Origin: a virus
Strand: one strand, 5' to 3'
DNA: 64,000 nucleotides
IMG/VR virus record: IMGVR_UViG_3300035199_000417
Span: 1 to 64,000 of that record
Shown here: positions 34,601-39,295 of the stretch, piece by piece
Layout: each line of letters begins with the position of its first letter
Numbering within the stretch: the first letter of the stretch is position 1
Position numbers and translations under genes: made by a program
The notes under the pieces: model-generated
Database searches by the model: none
Seen by the model: only the letters and a program-made list of their open reading frames with translations
Told to the model about the DNA's origin: nothing

Positions 34601-35415
34601 TTCGCCTCCATCTGGGGAAACATCTCGTATTTCCACATCATCTGTGGCCACATTTTTCGAAGAACATGGGGGCCTGGGCCCTTCTCCTCGTTTAAGAATA
34701 GCTGCTCTAAATAGTTATCCCGGTTTTTTGCAGCCCGGCCAGGAACAGCGATAGCAAACCAGTTCTTCGTTAGGAACTGGTATTTGTGCTGAAGGGAACC
34801 CTTGGGATTTTTCGGGTCACGTTGGGTCTCAAAGTTCGGCCCATATTCTCGCCATACACCGCGATCACTAAATCTCCCGGTTGCCTTAAGTCTGCCCTTC
34901 CCCTCTCCCGCAAAGAGTTTTTGGAATGTCTTTTCTCCCTCCTCGTATTTTTTCTTGTAGGAGTCCCTGTCTTTCTTTTCCTTTATGGCGTCCTCATCGG
35001 AAACCAAACGACTCGCGAGGTCTCGCCCGCTATATTTCGGTATCGAGGGAGCGTCGATGTCCCCATACTTCGCCTGTATCTCTCTAGCCCTAGTCGCTTC
35101 ATCCCATGGAACAACGACATCCTCCTCCTCTACTTCCTCTATCTCTGGCTCTGGTGGAACGATGGGGGCGAGTGGTTGGGGGGCAAAAGTCCGTCGCGGA
35201 ACAACACCCCTGCGTTGCGCAGAACTAACGCGGCGGCGGGCCAGAGAGAGAGTGTCGGCATTGTTTGGAGCCCCGCCCTCAATAAGGAGGCTCAGTTGCT
35301 TTTCAACTTCCGGGGTGATGGGCTCGCCGGTTGTTACATCTATGGCTCCGGGGGGGCCAGGATGTTGCAACTCTGGTAACCCAGTTGGCGTGACGGGGGC
35401 GAGTGGTTCTGCCAT
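19618..35415 (-). CDS. giant polyvalent virion protein (5265 aa)
   Basis: One uninterrupted frame of 15.8 kb. In order I see: a Pro-rich start; Gly/Ala-rich hydrophobic helices (about residues 395-545); acidic DPG-type repeats (745-825); Lys/Glu coiled coils; a zinc-peptidase motif HEFMH (1485-1489); a helical domain (1740-2080); a phage large-polyvalent-protein signature with EEIQSDWHQ (2782-2792); a second HExxH, HEATH (3454-3458); a beta-rich module with IGYDPRKATFFYN (about 3880); glycine-spaced helices (4043-4130); and a long helical C-terminal region (4640-5265) like the LPD38 part of other phage polyproteins. The short motif GR-x-S-(F/L/Y) recurs at domain borders. It is probably packaged in the capsid and ejected with the DNA. 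No N4-type RNA polymerase or helicase motif is visible. The start has no clear ribosome binding site. Confidence 0.93.
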   Translation of the reverse strand: MAEPLAPVTPTGLPELQHPGPPGAIDVTTGEPITPEVEKQLSLLIEGGAPNNADTLSLARRRVSSAQRRGVVPRRTFAPQPLAPIVPPEPEIEEVEEEDVVVPWDEATRAREIQAKYGDIDAPSIPKYSGRDLASRLVSDEDAIKEKKDRDSYKKKYEEGEKTFQKLFAGEGKGRLKATGRFSDRGVWREYGPNFETQRDPKNPKGSLQHKYQFLTKNWFAIAVPGRAAKNRDNYLEQLFLNEEKGPGPHVLRKMWPQMMWKYEMFPQMEAKYLRNIRDGLFGSTKEGLAQYEAMSDAEKQDHIYEFKRSLDSATKIAADQKFYIPIIDEAMDALRKGGVGPANILTLGAFSQYLNDAREQVTAETSLAAEKSFLGGEVSRVLSEAGANLTEMLLIGRAASALGATPQALPYYLGGGFGVGVGADSYHRKRSQINAQGVKPSVWEALAYSLMQGGAEAGIAMTFSKMGAHGLEGLMSRGLLKGAAKTQFRKLLAASRKLKDGTPINSFFNPRAIQGAFAAIGTNLPPELLEESATTYAQLMTDVIFSMDFHAMDSDQFEEAMKDTAIQTTVLIGMAEGGRYAGQQGYDYVEKYMDAKKFARLKEKYSDQLGLDRTVEDDPNIDLAEEMAYSEMMSGQLTEHQQNLLVEKSKPGQFAAFAEGVESEEQAKEIYYRLESRNRLGAEEFWKAYQEGKKKPTEREGKESKAAAEEAVKVMEVLGEEADDERKKQEKEFEEATGIQRGDDPDVRQEDPADDIEVTDPGVIRDPDDPADDIEVHDPGVVRDPDDIEVHDPGVIRDPDAAIDEDIEVTDPGEVLDPDTGEVLDEVTTTGEPTGDEIDELIALADQELKEADKPQLVEMAEEIALGTKYEETDFSKATEKQLRAFVKKQRELETVPEVVATPEAPPEVTTPVTTEAEVVPTPVVTEAPVTEAPKGKELEGKTLTLNAKVTAAQSEKHGLPEFNPEKEEAPFSGRIVEAKVLEVDEEAGTATVVTTGHSGNVRGEPGRTWKVDLDKEGNLPEYATVSSEPAKPPSRPEKTFAKKPGPPVVSEKQKDKTKEEITKEKKKVEGERKQREGKIKRQHEAKPIRLMNDTINETALNLADKPEARKDIPRTTKALKQRAEVKVDNYIASLPESMQADLEKTGWRDQQVRSLHGAIDTVANFANAINRGETAKGDGNVSYRIIPPDARATEEVGKEGFQKVPHYRIEVTSPGKAPQLLGDEGVRVVLDDQFGMPLKFGSADSALAHVVDIAFPGTRAARAELAKQEMRQRAEAKAKGEDKGRASFRDRKKGKTTEPKKGEGLITQERKDAVEAVSAMTEAAEAHKKNEGDQQTELDKTKGEAVDDVELAKIEKKRERAKRFAEEQEKWQRMILKSMLPDSKVKYLSIAEARDVLLGKKETVPEMFFIEGEGAPTIANPLTYGKNEIELEKILTSAGVRLVIVKTPARQFNGYSEDRDTVYIASHLVSEMNPNMLFGVGFHEFMHSLKRGAKNSEVEKKLWQDVYDTVKERDPQGLIASRHEYREKMVTELEHLEATLEELEKELASMFDPGPRISHGYEAWLESPKRNWLKDRIAAIKEQIVTHKKNMNDPDFMAEEALSEYLEHMQHAAEIAAYIRSEDPNLARRGLHAMVRFVTGFDPENRGIPKKVAKAFKKVFSELAAAEPSGMTAAPETAARKSFVRVKAQVDELDDVLDGKKPVAAPRFSYAPRFSYKAGLDRTAKASTKKDREARALLVNAGKVVPSGGKKGKQITVADVGRAINRPRTNYEDPADFAAAVSRAVANARYQLQQENTGVDWYNLDMKAAYDITSQIFPELKGNVKGYKQARAVFSMLAAITSNGNAAELNWRFAGLAYGEWDRTGIVPKLNPESNEIFGKQGNALAYALSTMQYMLNKRGVKGTLKFLLSEHSVGELRKIRRKVANEPSLRDPRIEGGGIYKDTPTMSLGGRADKIVPGAYIFGDKIGPFFLNMNGVSDETIDRWAIRTFSREFGGLFDTPDKDTGLHDAPSAKERQYAKRFFREVGKQTGLKPQDAQAVLWFFEKSTYHALGNAASRIAFFSDGARSYAREQGPAELRAKASVAWDAGWRPRTRTQVRPPSKPRALTDVRVGRYSYAEEAAARLDNAKISDLLTVIRENPDGFTADLQATMAGKGFAVSVDKKTEWTPTEVELDEKSLRDYLDKHKEVFQREGAHLGGWLNENYINPKTGEKEERFILDASWPLKSYADAVKAAIWADQDAIFDLQTGTLIKTKEELEDGKTGPPIVPQDYTRKLKGKTTETFTVTETLEEILEGRPDSVPANAEDIWRVEQGVARQDRERREEGDVEGPGRASLRDVDTSRFADALAKLGDNKANFREASLELEQAATEMLGKIPGADKVSLARQTGRNMYFDVVSHIEYERGVEKAVEEAAIQVHVSPNVEFNLQQVAEQLQDEIDDTERTLRKAGRASFSDVWYSKAEDIAKQKKFGGKKSAKEVLKMLDKGGVKSEEIYWSGLAELLGGEDKMVTIQQVLDAIAAGVELHEVVLEGAADRHRAYSLDGAVNPRTILLTMGAKQETTEFEKKHLEKFRDALQVARRRADKMRGDEAIEEYNRANEETQEEYAIRYANGKPKIDRDKLERKLYLQVREFALSVMKEGSLLYRNWEREAALAPHGGPARGAASKRFKDYFGVRPGDLKKERLTRATGETYIGLFHPNIAAVWARKASKKFGLPPDILTKPYSEPHVLDRDGQLDLRDFVGRYTETYSEGHYADKADNIFAHIRFNERTDKDGKVVLFIEEIQSDWHQKARGLRTEEVKSLVRKITDNPLLYDLTDSATHDEIVAKAQTLVSKEFGYQAPIEIKVEVEKLEAKIGEIKKERDGKLNKLKEEEEALEETEVLGQYEQKLYDIKSRVAVLMAEAESETKPLEARLASIKRSRWAMPDAPWKKTWPMMAMKRAIQWASTNVNGKGQPFDKVAWTTGEVQIERYEDDLRSKVDRIEWVGVRQEGVVGEKEVKVTALKDGEQVFREYLPLEGMTDINHHRGVTLDDVVGGRMAKQIREEVASGQPRGVFEGDGLSIGGEGMKGFYDRNLVNDTNGSILRRFKEGKKAEKVGTVEVNLGEVPFGTGYKGPDRTVEEVEKFRDIAPDVSEGGEQGFQSWKTPWLEDGPTFISSRHTRENWPSIDVVAAEFEDELEGMISDMHSGFTFSQAMDRHAGGEEARAGALLSYYFGGEMETEYRTTTKESHGFDLTDKIRASAQEKGQERFSYRDPAEDWNPFDEASKLTDPDAPVFDMVRDTLEAHKEKYWPRAGDTLEEAIDRLMNQPDEPHRMMDTQRAILAGTYDQEVAARDSVSEAATAQHLLWKELLPILQSQRTGVPRLAVMGRSDEYKAKDQKTIGGNYDPWQEMEGIDRKKALPDQTIPTINLFTDAILLRQAIRAVRKSSWAGARADWIRRDATTSVLKTLLHEATHAATRTMTLERWLGGRYWSPETEKGKMYTAWSKHIGPETKEVYARLTTILKRSRFVEKKRAFPNLGRPANSWHSKFYGLTNEAELVAEAFSNPEFRKFLASIKVPRSTKFAHLRGKNLLEAFINAIVDMLGIKSKKAVTALEEVLGLSETLMREDTLADLKRRDEAESREAGLRIQAKIEKAEEQKAFKPKVLDTGEAKSLRDKLLAKRQERDFLYMRGSDPSQIEAADAAIAKLEKQLRELELRSIQKVRKLLASSRKLKEAEREGRYSFREPPLDKATPWPKFKYPVWKKVEVSNKEHLKAEAHMKPTKGELEDRAGFEGRVFENRAKGLVGKMVRARINIPYFEKAQKYAISVHSMFKKGGKIKADPEKGEVGAIIGYDNFVRLVGKVRFRHDEGKALKILTEGATKSTIAVVEGEMGKRGQHRIPADINDWIPIGYDPRKATFFYNKITGEQVLEAEEAISIGNTVFVKKVTKIGLEKDGKTPKNAKKQNVEARKIRESNWRAFVEKQERRPTGRASFRETPKKRAPLTGVRKLIDVAGEKAGLNQRERQALASEIIRYEKHHDPRLTPSMLVRMAKAFEERHYRKGYKAGTRDTAREEFLKGLITGMNKGWRDGYKAGDAEGSYTALVKGMDRGWKAGERYGRGEGRAEGYEVGKRRGIKEGWLFGQEAMVETKLLLFSYMKEILPELELIKVIPTLLKARTPAELNRVWKAAQRILDNYDKNTAIQDVRDAVKESSRSKLRTEHQESLEKILSGFNLSKPNEATLAKAVRTLDAAMKQDDIGEIPTWLQDAAYEILRKSGATYIRDMATQDIVNLAKIIRATAHQTVIKNQLLSHANDKETARVVASAEGAIKKIWRKTRGRFVRDRKGKRRERKLARTSLPGRVWKGATHSQLNYQTRLVQIFGRNKAAQKVMVDNLRDGERKFAELSLAAQGYMREVMADNRITQEDLKTWDEDFFTIRLPDRTDGSRARGSTLDMTMDEFMGLMLNLADGETRSEILDNKNEGVLFKSALGKGTETRPVALNANDIRVIYKEAARHPKMIAVANAMFAYVNGSQRDTLNKQWRKVFGHEIASREDYWPRRRERQAKDQAAMDRRVTEKKLENQHIFKPRAHSEKAFVIEGGMVSFFESINRSSLFIAKGEAVADAITLLNQVEGEVRERVHMGGEKLESLRETLKRYQGLDMPEEGTIAKATRQFQRIVHTGTLGFKPQIMAYQTASLVTAAADMKLGSLLFSDLSVDDIHYSGQAMREIEKHSAILYSRIRGGAHQIITPSASSSGFREFYGMKDTKAEWVSNKALSWIKWGDSRVVIRVWKAAKLEMKKKKLTGDELLRATARRTEEVFENTQPTWNPLTVSDLAMEGRQNALVQLLTMYSTQRNKNLNIAIQAWLDYSHKDIGPREMLRKVFLSQFSNAMMISFMQAGIRTLIQSLWALGGWGDDDEEVSIWEKLGLTPKQFATKMLGNWIIHGDIAGYGVETVTGPIREDYDSRLRETVAIAAIKDTFDSLASVTAQMRIMWNDERYENGPNEGESKAAAGLLNVFQEGLQAAGYYGVPTHAVRQIAGPAIFSKPKYDGSTEILYRTDKGYNKAVREKDVDGQIAGKFAHAVKLGAAGTWDDLVEARLADDEKEIKKSSKKMNAISDKYIEAEATGASFPSLRTKPIQGETPAADHKRRVRKWKSGRGVDDSEIVVQEAFERLVWSQAKIVSMAESLPIYDPRADEDEKEDYQKRMKKFKAKKLAAEAWIALYSDSPALKRVLKKLRASPAYQRVRLGAASGGSVDSRRRNAQKKKHSSPLVILP
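24263..24296. repeat. 34-base intragenic repeat, copy 2 (one mismatch to 33917-33950)
   Basis: The 34 bases match 33917-33950 with a single difference. The encoded peptides are RKLLASSRKLK (near residue 3710) and RKLLAASRKLK (near residue 490) in the same frame of the giant gene, 9.65 kb apart. Such near-identity at the DNA level inside an otherwise diverged protein suggests recent copying or gene conversion. Confidence 0.85.
32956..33175 (-). repeat. tandem acidic DPG repeats within the giant gene
   Basis: Four to five imperfect copies of a unit encoding DIEV(T/H)DPG-V-(I/V)-RDPD. Unit lengths vary through insertion of DPADD or AAIDE, which suggests slippage-driven expansion. The stretch (residues about 745-825) is an extended acidic linker. 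Confidence 0.85.
33917..33950. repeat. 34-base intragenic repeat, copy 1
   Basis: Partner of 24263-24296 with 33 of 34 bases identical; encodes the RKLLAASRKLK peptide near residue 490 of the giant protein. Confidence 0.85.
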
Positions 35416-35433
35416 GATAATTTGCGCCGGTTA

Positions 35434-37347
35434 TTATTGTTGTTTTGCGTTGTCCGAAACTTCTTGCCTCAATTCTGCGGCAGCCCAGGCTTTCAACGAA
35501 ATGTGTCTTTTTATGGTTTTTGTTTTTGTGCCCTTTTGGGGGTCACCATATTCCGTCCTTGTCAAAATAATCCAGCCGGTTCCACTTTTCCTCACCATCG
35601 TTGGGTCAACCGTGGCATCCCACGTCTTGCCGCTGAAGAAGTATTGACCCTTCTTCTTTCCACCCTCGGTGGAGTCTATATGCGACTGAAACTCATCCGC
35701 GTAATACAGGTTTTCGGCTTTGGCTTTTTCTGTTTTTGCTTCTTCTTCTGTTGTCTCAGGACGAGGGTCGGGTAAACCACCGGCAGTGGGTTTGGCTACT
35801 ACCCCCTCGGGGTCGTCGGCTGGGTCTACGGGCACAGTCCCCTCTTTTTCCACATCCGCCACGGGGGCGTCGGGGTCGGCGGCGGGAGCGAAGTCAAGTG
35901 GCTCTTCTGGTTCGCCTCCGGTCGGGGCTATCCCTTCGACCGATGCTTCATCCGTAGCCTCTGTTAGCTTCGCTTCGATCTCCGCCCTCAAACTCTTCAT
36001 GGCTTCCTGAACCCCAATGTTGTTCACCTTTCTCTCAAACTCCCCGAACAACTCCGGGCCCAAGGTTTCTTTAAGGTCGTTCAGATCGTCGTCGTTCATC
36101 CAGTTCAAGTTGTTTACGTTCTTCTGAGTGCCCCTGTATTCCTCGGCCCCAGATATGTCTTTCAGAAGCTCGTCGGCGTCTTCCACTTTATCCAGGTCTT
36201 CATCCGCCAACTCGGCCCGGCCTGTGGATGTCTTTTTAAGTTCTGCTCTCCTTTCCCTCTCTGCCCTGGCGGCTGCTAGCCTCTCTCTCCTCGCAGTCTT
36301 CTTGTCATCCCTCGCTCTATCTTCAGCCCCCGTCATACGGCTCGGCTTCATGATGGGCGGGTATTCTTTCGTGGCCCTGGCTTTTGCTTCTGCATCCGTG
36401 ATCGTACCGTCAGCGGCTATGACTTCTTTTTTTATCTCCGCTGCCCGCTTCGCTATGTCCGCTTCGCGCTTGATAACGTTCTTGTTGTAGGCTTCCAACT
36501 CCTTCAGTTCCACTTCGTTTTCATGCTGTTGGTCGGGGCTCAGTTCGGGCCATACGAGCTTCGGAGTGAGCGGCGCACCATTTCTGCCGCCCTCCCATTC
36601 CAATATCGCGCCGTCGTCGATCATGTCTCTCTGCTGTGGAGTAAGAAGCGGCGAGACGCCTTCACCACCTGACTTTTCGTGTTCCCTGTCCAGATAGTCC
36701 CTTAGCTGTGTGCCGGTGTGGGCCTGCCCCGAATCGTAGGCTGCCTGTATTGGGGACGGGGCCCGCGTTTTGGCAAGAATTCCGTCATTCCTGATTGTCT
36801 GAATTAACTTTTGTCTGGCCTCGATCCTCGCCGCTGGTGTCGATAAGGTTGGATCACTTTCTATCTTCCTGAGTTCCTTGCGATACTTGCTAGCCAACGT
36901 CTTGTCATCTGGATCATCAAAGTTATTGGGATTTAGCTCATTGGTGAGTGAGTTGGCTTCTGTCTTGGTCTGGGCATCGCGACTGCCCTCTTCCCTTCTC
37001 TCCTCCGCCCGTGTCTCAGCGGCTACCCTCCCCTTCTCTGTACGCCTGAAGGCACCGATATCTCTCCGCTCGGCCTCTTCGTCTCGCTCCCGCTGAAACT
37101 CTCGCTGTTCGAGGTCGCGGGACTTCTGGTATTCCTGTTGCCGCTCTTCGGAAAACCGACGAGCCATCAGGTTGTCCAGGTGGGTCTGGTACTGTATCTC
37201 CTGGCCACGGGCCTGGAGCCCTATCTGCTGTTGCCTCTGCGAAGCAGCGAGCGCATCTTTCTCCGCAGCCTCCCTCCCAACCTGCGCGGCTAACGCCATT
37301 TCGTGCTGGCCGGTGATGTCTGCGTACTGCTTAAAATTAAAAGGCAT
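35434..37347 (-). CDS. internal virion protein, coiled-coil rich (637 aa)
   Basis: A 637-residue, highly charged protein. Residues 20-120 form a long coiled coil rich in Gln, Arg and Glu. A second coiled region lies around 275-400, and the C-terminus contains an acidic Pro/Asp-rich linker followed by a small folded domain (FFSGKTWDATVDPTMVRKSGTGWIILTR). Gene position, between the tail-nozzle-like gene and the giant polyprotein, corresponds to the internal (ejection) protein genes of podoviruses. It likely forms part of the inner core and is ejected with the DNA. Confidence 0.65.
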   Translation of the reverse strand: MPFNFKQYADITGQHEMALAAQVGREAAEKDALAASQRQQQIGLQARGQEIQYQTHLDNLMARRFSEERQQEYQKSRDLEQREFQRERDEEAERRDIGAFRRTEKGRVAAETRAEERREEGSRDAQTKTEANSLTNELNPNNFDDPDDKTLASKYRKELRKIESDPTLSTPAARIEARQKLIQTIRNDGILAKTRAPSPIQAAYDSGQAHTGTQLRDYLDREHEKSGGEGVSPLLTPQQRDMIDDGAILEWEGGRNGAPLTPKLVWPELSPDQQHENEVELKELEAYNKNVIKREADIAKRAAEIKKEVIAADGTITDAEAKARATKEYPPIMKPSRMTGAEDRARDDKKTARRERLAAARAERERRAELKKTSTGRAELADEDLDKVEDADELLKDISGAEEYRGTQKNVNNLNWMNDDDLNDLKETLGPELFGEFERKVNNIGVQEAMKSLRAEIEAKLTEATDEASVEGIAPTGGEPEEPLDFAPAADPDAPVADVEKEGTVPVDPADDPEGVVAKPTAGGLPDPRPETTEEEAKTEKAKAENLYYADEFQSHIDSTEGGKKKGQYFFSGKTWDATVDPTMVRKSGTGWIILTRTEYGDPQKGTKTKTIKRHISLKAWAAAELRQEVSDNAKQQ

Positions 37348-37378
37348 TAGATCGTGTCCCTGTTATCAGTTTCTTCTA

Positions 37379-38137
37379 TTACCAATTTCCAAGACCACGG
37401 TTGGCCCGATTTATCACGCCCCCAAATGCGTTGCCGATATTCCCGCCACCACCACCGCCATAGCGGCTCCTGTATCCCCCATAGTCGGGTTCAACCACTT
37501 GGTTAGACGCACTAGCAAGAAGATTCGCCTGCCTGCCCCACGTTCTCTCGTCGATGCCAGACCGCTGTAGGCCAAACCTCTCCTGGAGGCCAGTCAGTTC
37601 CCTCGCCCTGCGGGACTGTCCCATGGTAGCCATCTCTGGCGAGAAACCAGCAGACCCGCCGCTGGTCACGCCAGTGCCAGCGCCCATGTAGCCACCCATG
37701 CCTGCCCTATTGAGGTTTTGGAAGTCGCCGCGAGAGCCCAACTTCAAGTCGTAGTTCAGTCCAGCCATGGCAGCCCGCTGGGCCGCACCTAGTTGTTGCT
37801 TCGCCCGCAGGCCACCCATGTAGTTAGCCCGCATCGTATTGAAAAACCGCGCCATGCGGTTCTGTCTCGCGAAGTTTCTGGCGTTTGCGAGATCAATATG
37901 CCTGATATTAGTGGGCTTGGGCATCCGAAACATTGACATCTCATCAATAGCACCCAGGTCTTTACTGGTATCAAACCTGCCCATGCCACCATGACTCTGA
38001 TAGCCACCACCGCCACCCATGTTATTGATGTTTTGCTGAGTGCGGCGGATCAGTTCTCGGTTGCCTGCGTTCACTGACCCAGGGCCTTGATACCTACCAA
38101 CCTGCTGAAAGGTTCCGCCTATAATACCGTTACTCAT
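37379..38137 (-). CDS. Gly/Arg-rich small internal virion protein candidate (252 aa)
   Basis: The 252 residues are rich in Gly, Arg, Asn and Met. Glycine runs lie near residues 42-46 (GGGGGY) and 228-236, and the middle is helical and Ala-rich (KQQLGAAQRAAMAGLNYDL). It has no enzyme motif. Its place next to the coiled-coil internal protein fits a small ejection protein of the podovirus inner core. Ribosome-binding and spacing are normal for the operon. Confidence 0.6.
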   Translation of the reverse strand: MSNGIIGGTFQQVGRYQGPGSVNAGNRELIRRTQQNINNMGGGGGYQSHGGMGRFDTSKDLGAIDEMSMFRMPKPTNIRHIDLANARNFARQNRMARFFNTMRANYMGGLRAKQQLGAAQRAAMAGLNYDLKLGSRGDFQNLNRAGMGGYMGAGTGVTSGGSAGFSPEMATMGQSRRARELTGLQERFGLQRSGIDERTWGRQANLLASASNQVVEPDYGGYRSRYGGGGGGNIGNAFGGVINRANRGLGNW

Positions 38138-38147
38138 ATCTTCATCC

Positions 38148-38747
38148 TCAAAATGCCATTAAGTTAAGCCATGAATCGTCGTCTACCGTCCAGGTGCCAT
38201 CTGATGAGTTAACAGAACCGCCAGGGAGGTTCTTTTCTACCATTGTTAATATGGCATCGCCGCTGTACAGGTATATTGCAGTGGCTGGAAAGACCAAGCT
38301 ACTCTTTACTTCGTTAACCTCAATGGCGTGGGATTTGCCTCCTACCTGGGTGTCCTCACCTGTCTTGGCAGAGCGGACATGGAGATATGTAATTGCCTCA
38401 TCCCACTCTATGTTTCCTACCGCCATGGAATATGCCTGCTCCGAATCAGATGTCCAGCTAATTGACCAAGACACTAAATATGTTCCCTCTTCACGAACCG
38501 TAACTGCTGTGCCAAGGCTGTCCAGCCAAGGAGGTTCTACCGCATCGTCATCTCCATTTGGCGGAAGAACCGTAGTCCACTCGACGGGAGTCGCGGTGGC
38601 CCCTATCGTTCCTGACACCCCGCCAAACCTGTTGCCTTTAATTCCATTGGAAGGCCCCCCACGCGGCGATCCGTAACCCAGTCTGCGCAAAGTCTCCTCC
38701 GCGCTGGGAGAGACATCGCATGTGACTCGTACAGTTGGTAGGCCCAC
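38148..38747 (-). CDS. jelly-roll (C1q/TNF-like) virion protein (199 aa)
   Basis: After a polar N-terminus of about 65 residues, the C-terminal domain has the strand pattern of C1q/TNF-like phage domains: TVREEGTYLVSWSISW, then YLHVRSAKTGEDTQVGG, then IYLYSGDAILTMVEKN, ending DDSWLNLMAF. Such domains form trimers and occur on head fibres and tail fibre tips. The second example here is the C-terminus of the protein at 50304-51596. A surface or receptor-binding role is inferred. Confidence 0.65.
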   Translation of the reverse strand: MGLPTVRVTCDVSPSAEETLRRLGYGSPRGGPSNGIKGNRFGGVSGTIGATATPVEWTTVLPPNGDDDAVEPPWLDSLGTAVTVREEGTYLVSWSISWTSDSEQAYSMAVGNIEWDEAITYLHVRSAKTGEDTQVGGKSHAIEVNEVKSSLVFPATAIYLYSGDAILTMVEKNLPGGSVNSSDGTWTVDDDSWLNLMAF

Positions 38748-38761
38748 TTACTTTTCCTTAC

Positions 38762-39295
38762 TCAATACGAGGCGACATTAGGATCGACATTCGCTTCATC
38801 ATTTGGTGGAACGTTCTTCTTGTTCTTCTTTCTTTTTCTACCCCCACCACCACCCGGACGACCAACAAAGATATTGCCACCCCTCCCCCATCCTCGTCCT
38901 CGTCTTCTTCTTCCCTTCTTCTTTTCTTTTTTCTCTTGGGGGTTAGCTGCCTCCCACCGCAGTTTAGCGATATCTTTCCGTCGCGTTTCCCTGGCCGTGA
39001 TTCGTTGAGCAGACTTCTGTCTCGACTTGGCCAATAGCTTACTTCTAGGCGTATTGGAACGCGCCTCGCGAATTTCTTGGCGGCGTTTAATAGACTGAGC
39101 CGACATGGGATGCGAGGGGCGCTGTTTAGCAGCAAGAACCCTTGCGTCACGGCCCTTCATATTCGCCCTTTCCATGTTTCGTACAGCAGCTTGCCGCCTC
39201 GCGGACACCTGTTCCGGGGTCTCACTAACCCCCAGTTGGTCGGGTCTGGCGGAGCCGAACCGCGAGCGGGGGCCGTATATTGATTGATATGCCAT
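38762..39295 (-). CDS. very basic small virion protein candidate (177 aa)
   Basis: A 177-residue Arg/Lys-rich protein: helical basic N-terminal two thirds (RRQEIREARSNTPRSK), then KKEKKKGRRRRGRGWGRGG and a Gly/Lys-rich run, ending in a short acidic tail. It overlaps the tail-nozzle gene by one base. The composition suggests nucleic-acid binding, either as DNA condensation in the head or as a disordered interface. Confidence 0.65.
   Translation of the reverse strand: MAYQSIYGPRSRFGSARPDQLGVSETPEQVSARRQAAVRNMERANMKGRDARVLAAKQRPSHPMSAQSIKRRQEIREARSNTPRSKLLAKSRQKSAQRITARETRRKDIAKLRWEAANPQEKKEKKKGRRRRGRGWGRGGNIFVGRPGGGGGRKRKKNKKNVPPNDEANVDPNVASY

Noticed and set aside
19618-35415. Giant protein as an N4-type virion RNA polymerase or DarB-like helicase/methylase
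   Set aside because: I looked for the T7-like polymerase motifs, DEAD/Walker helicase motifs and an NPPY/DPPY methylase motif and saw none. The visible motifs are peptidase and large-polyvalent-protein signatures.
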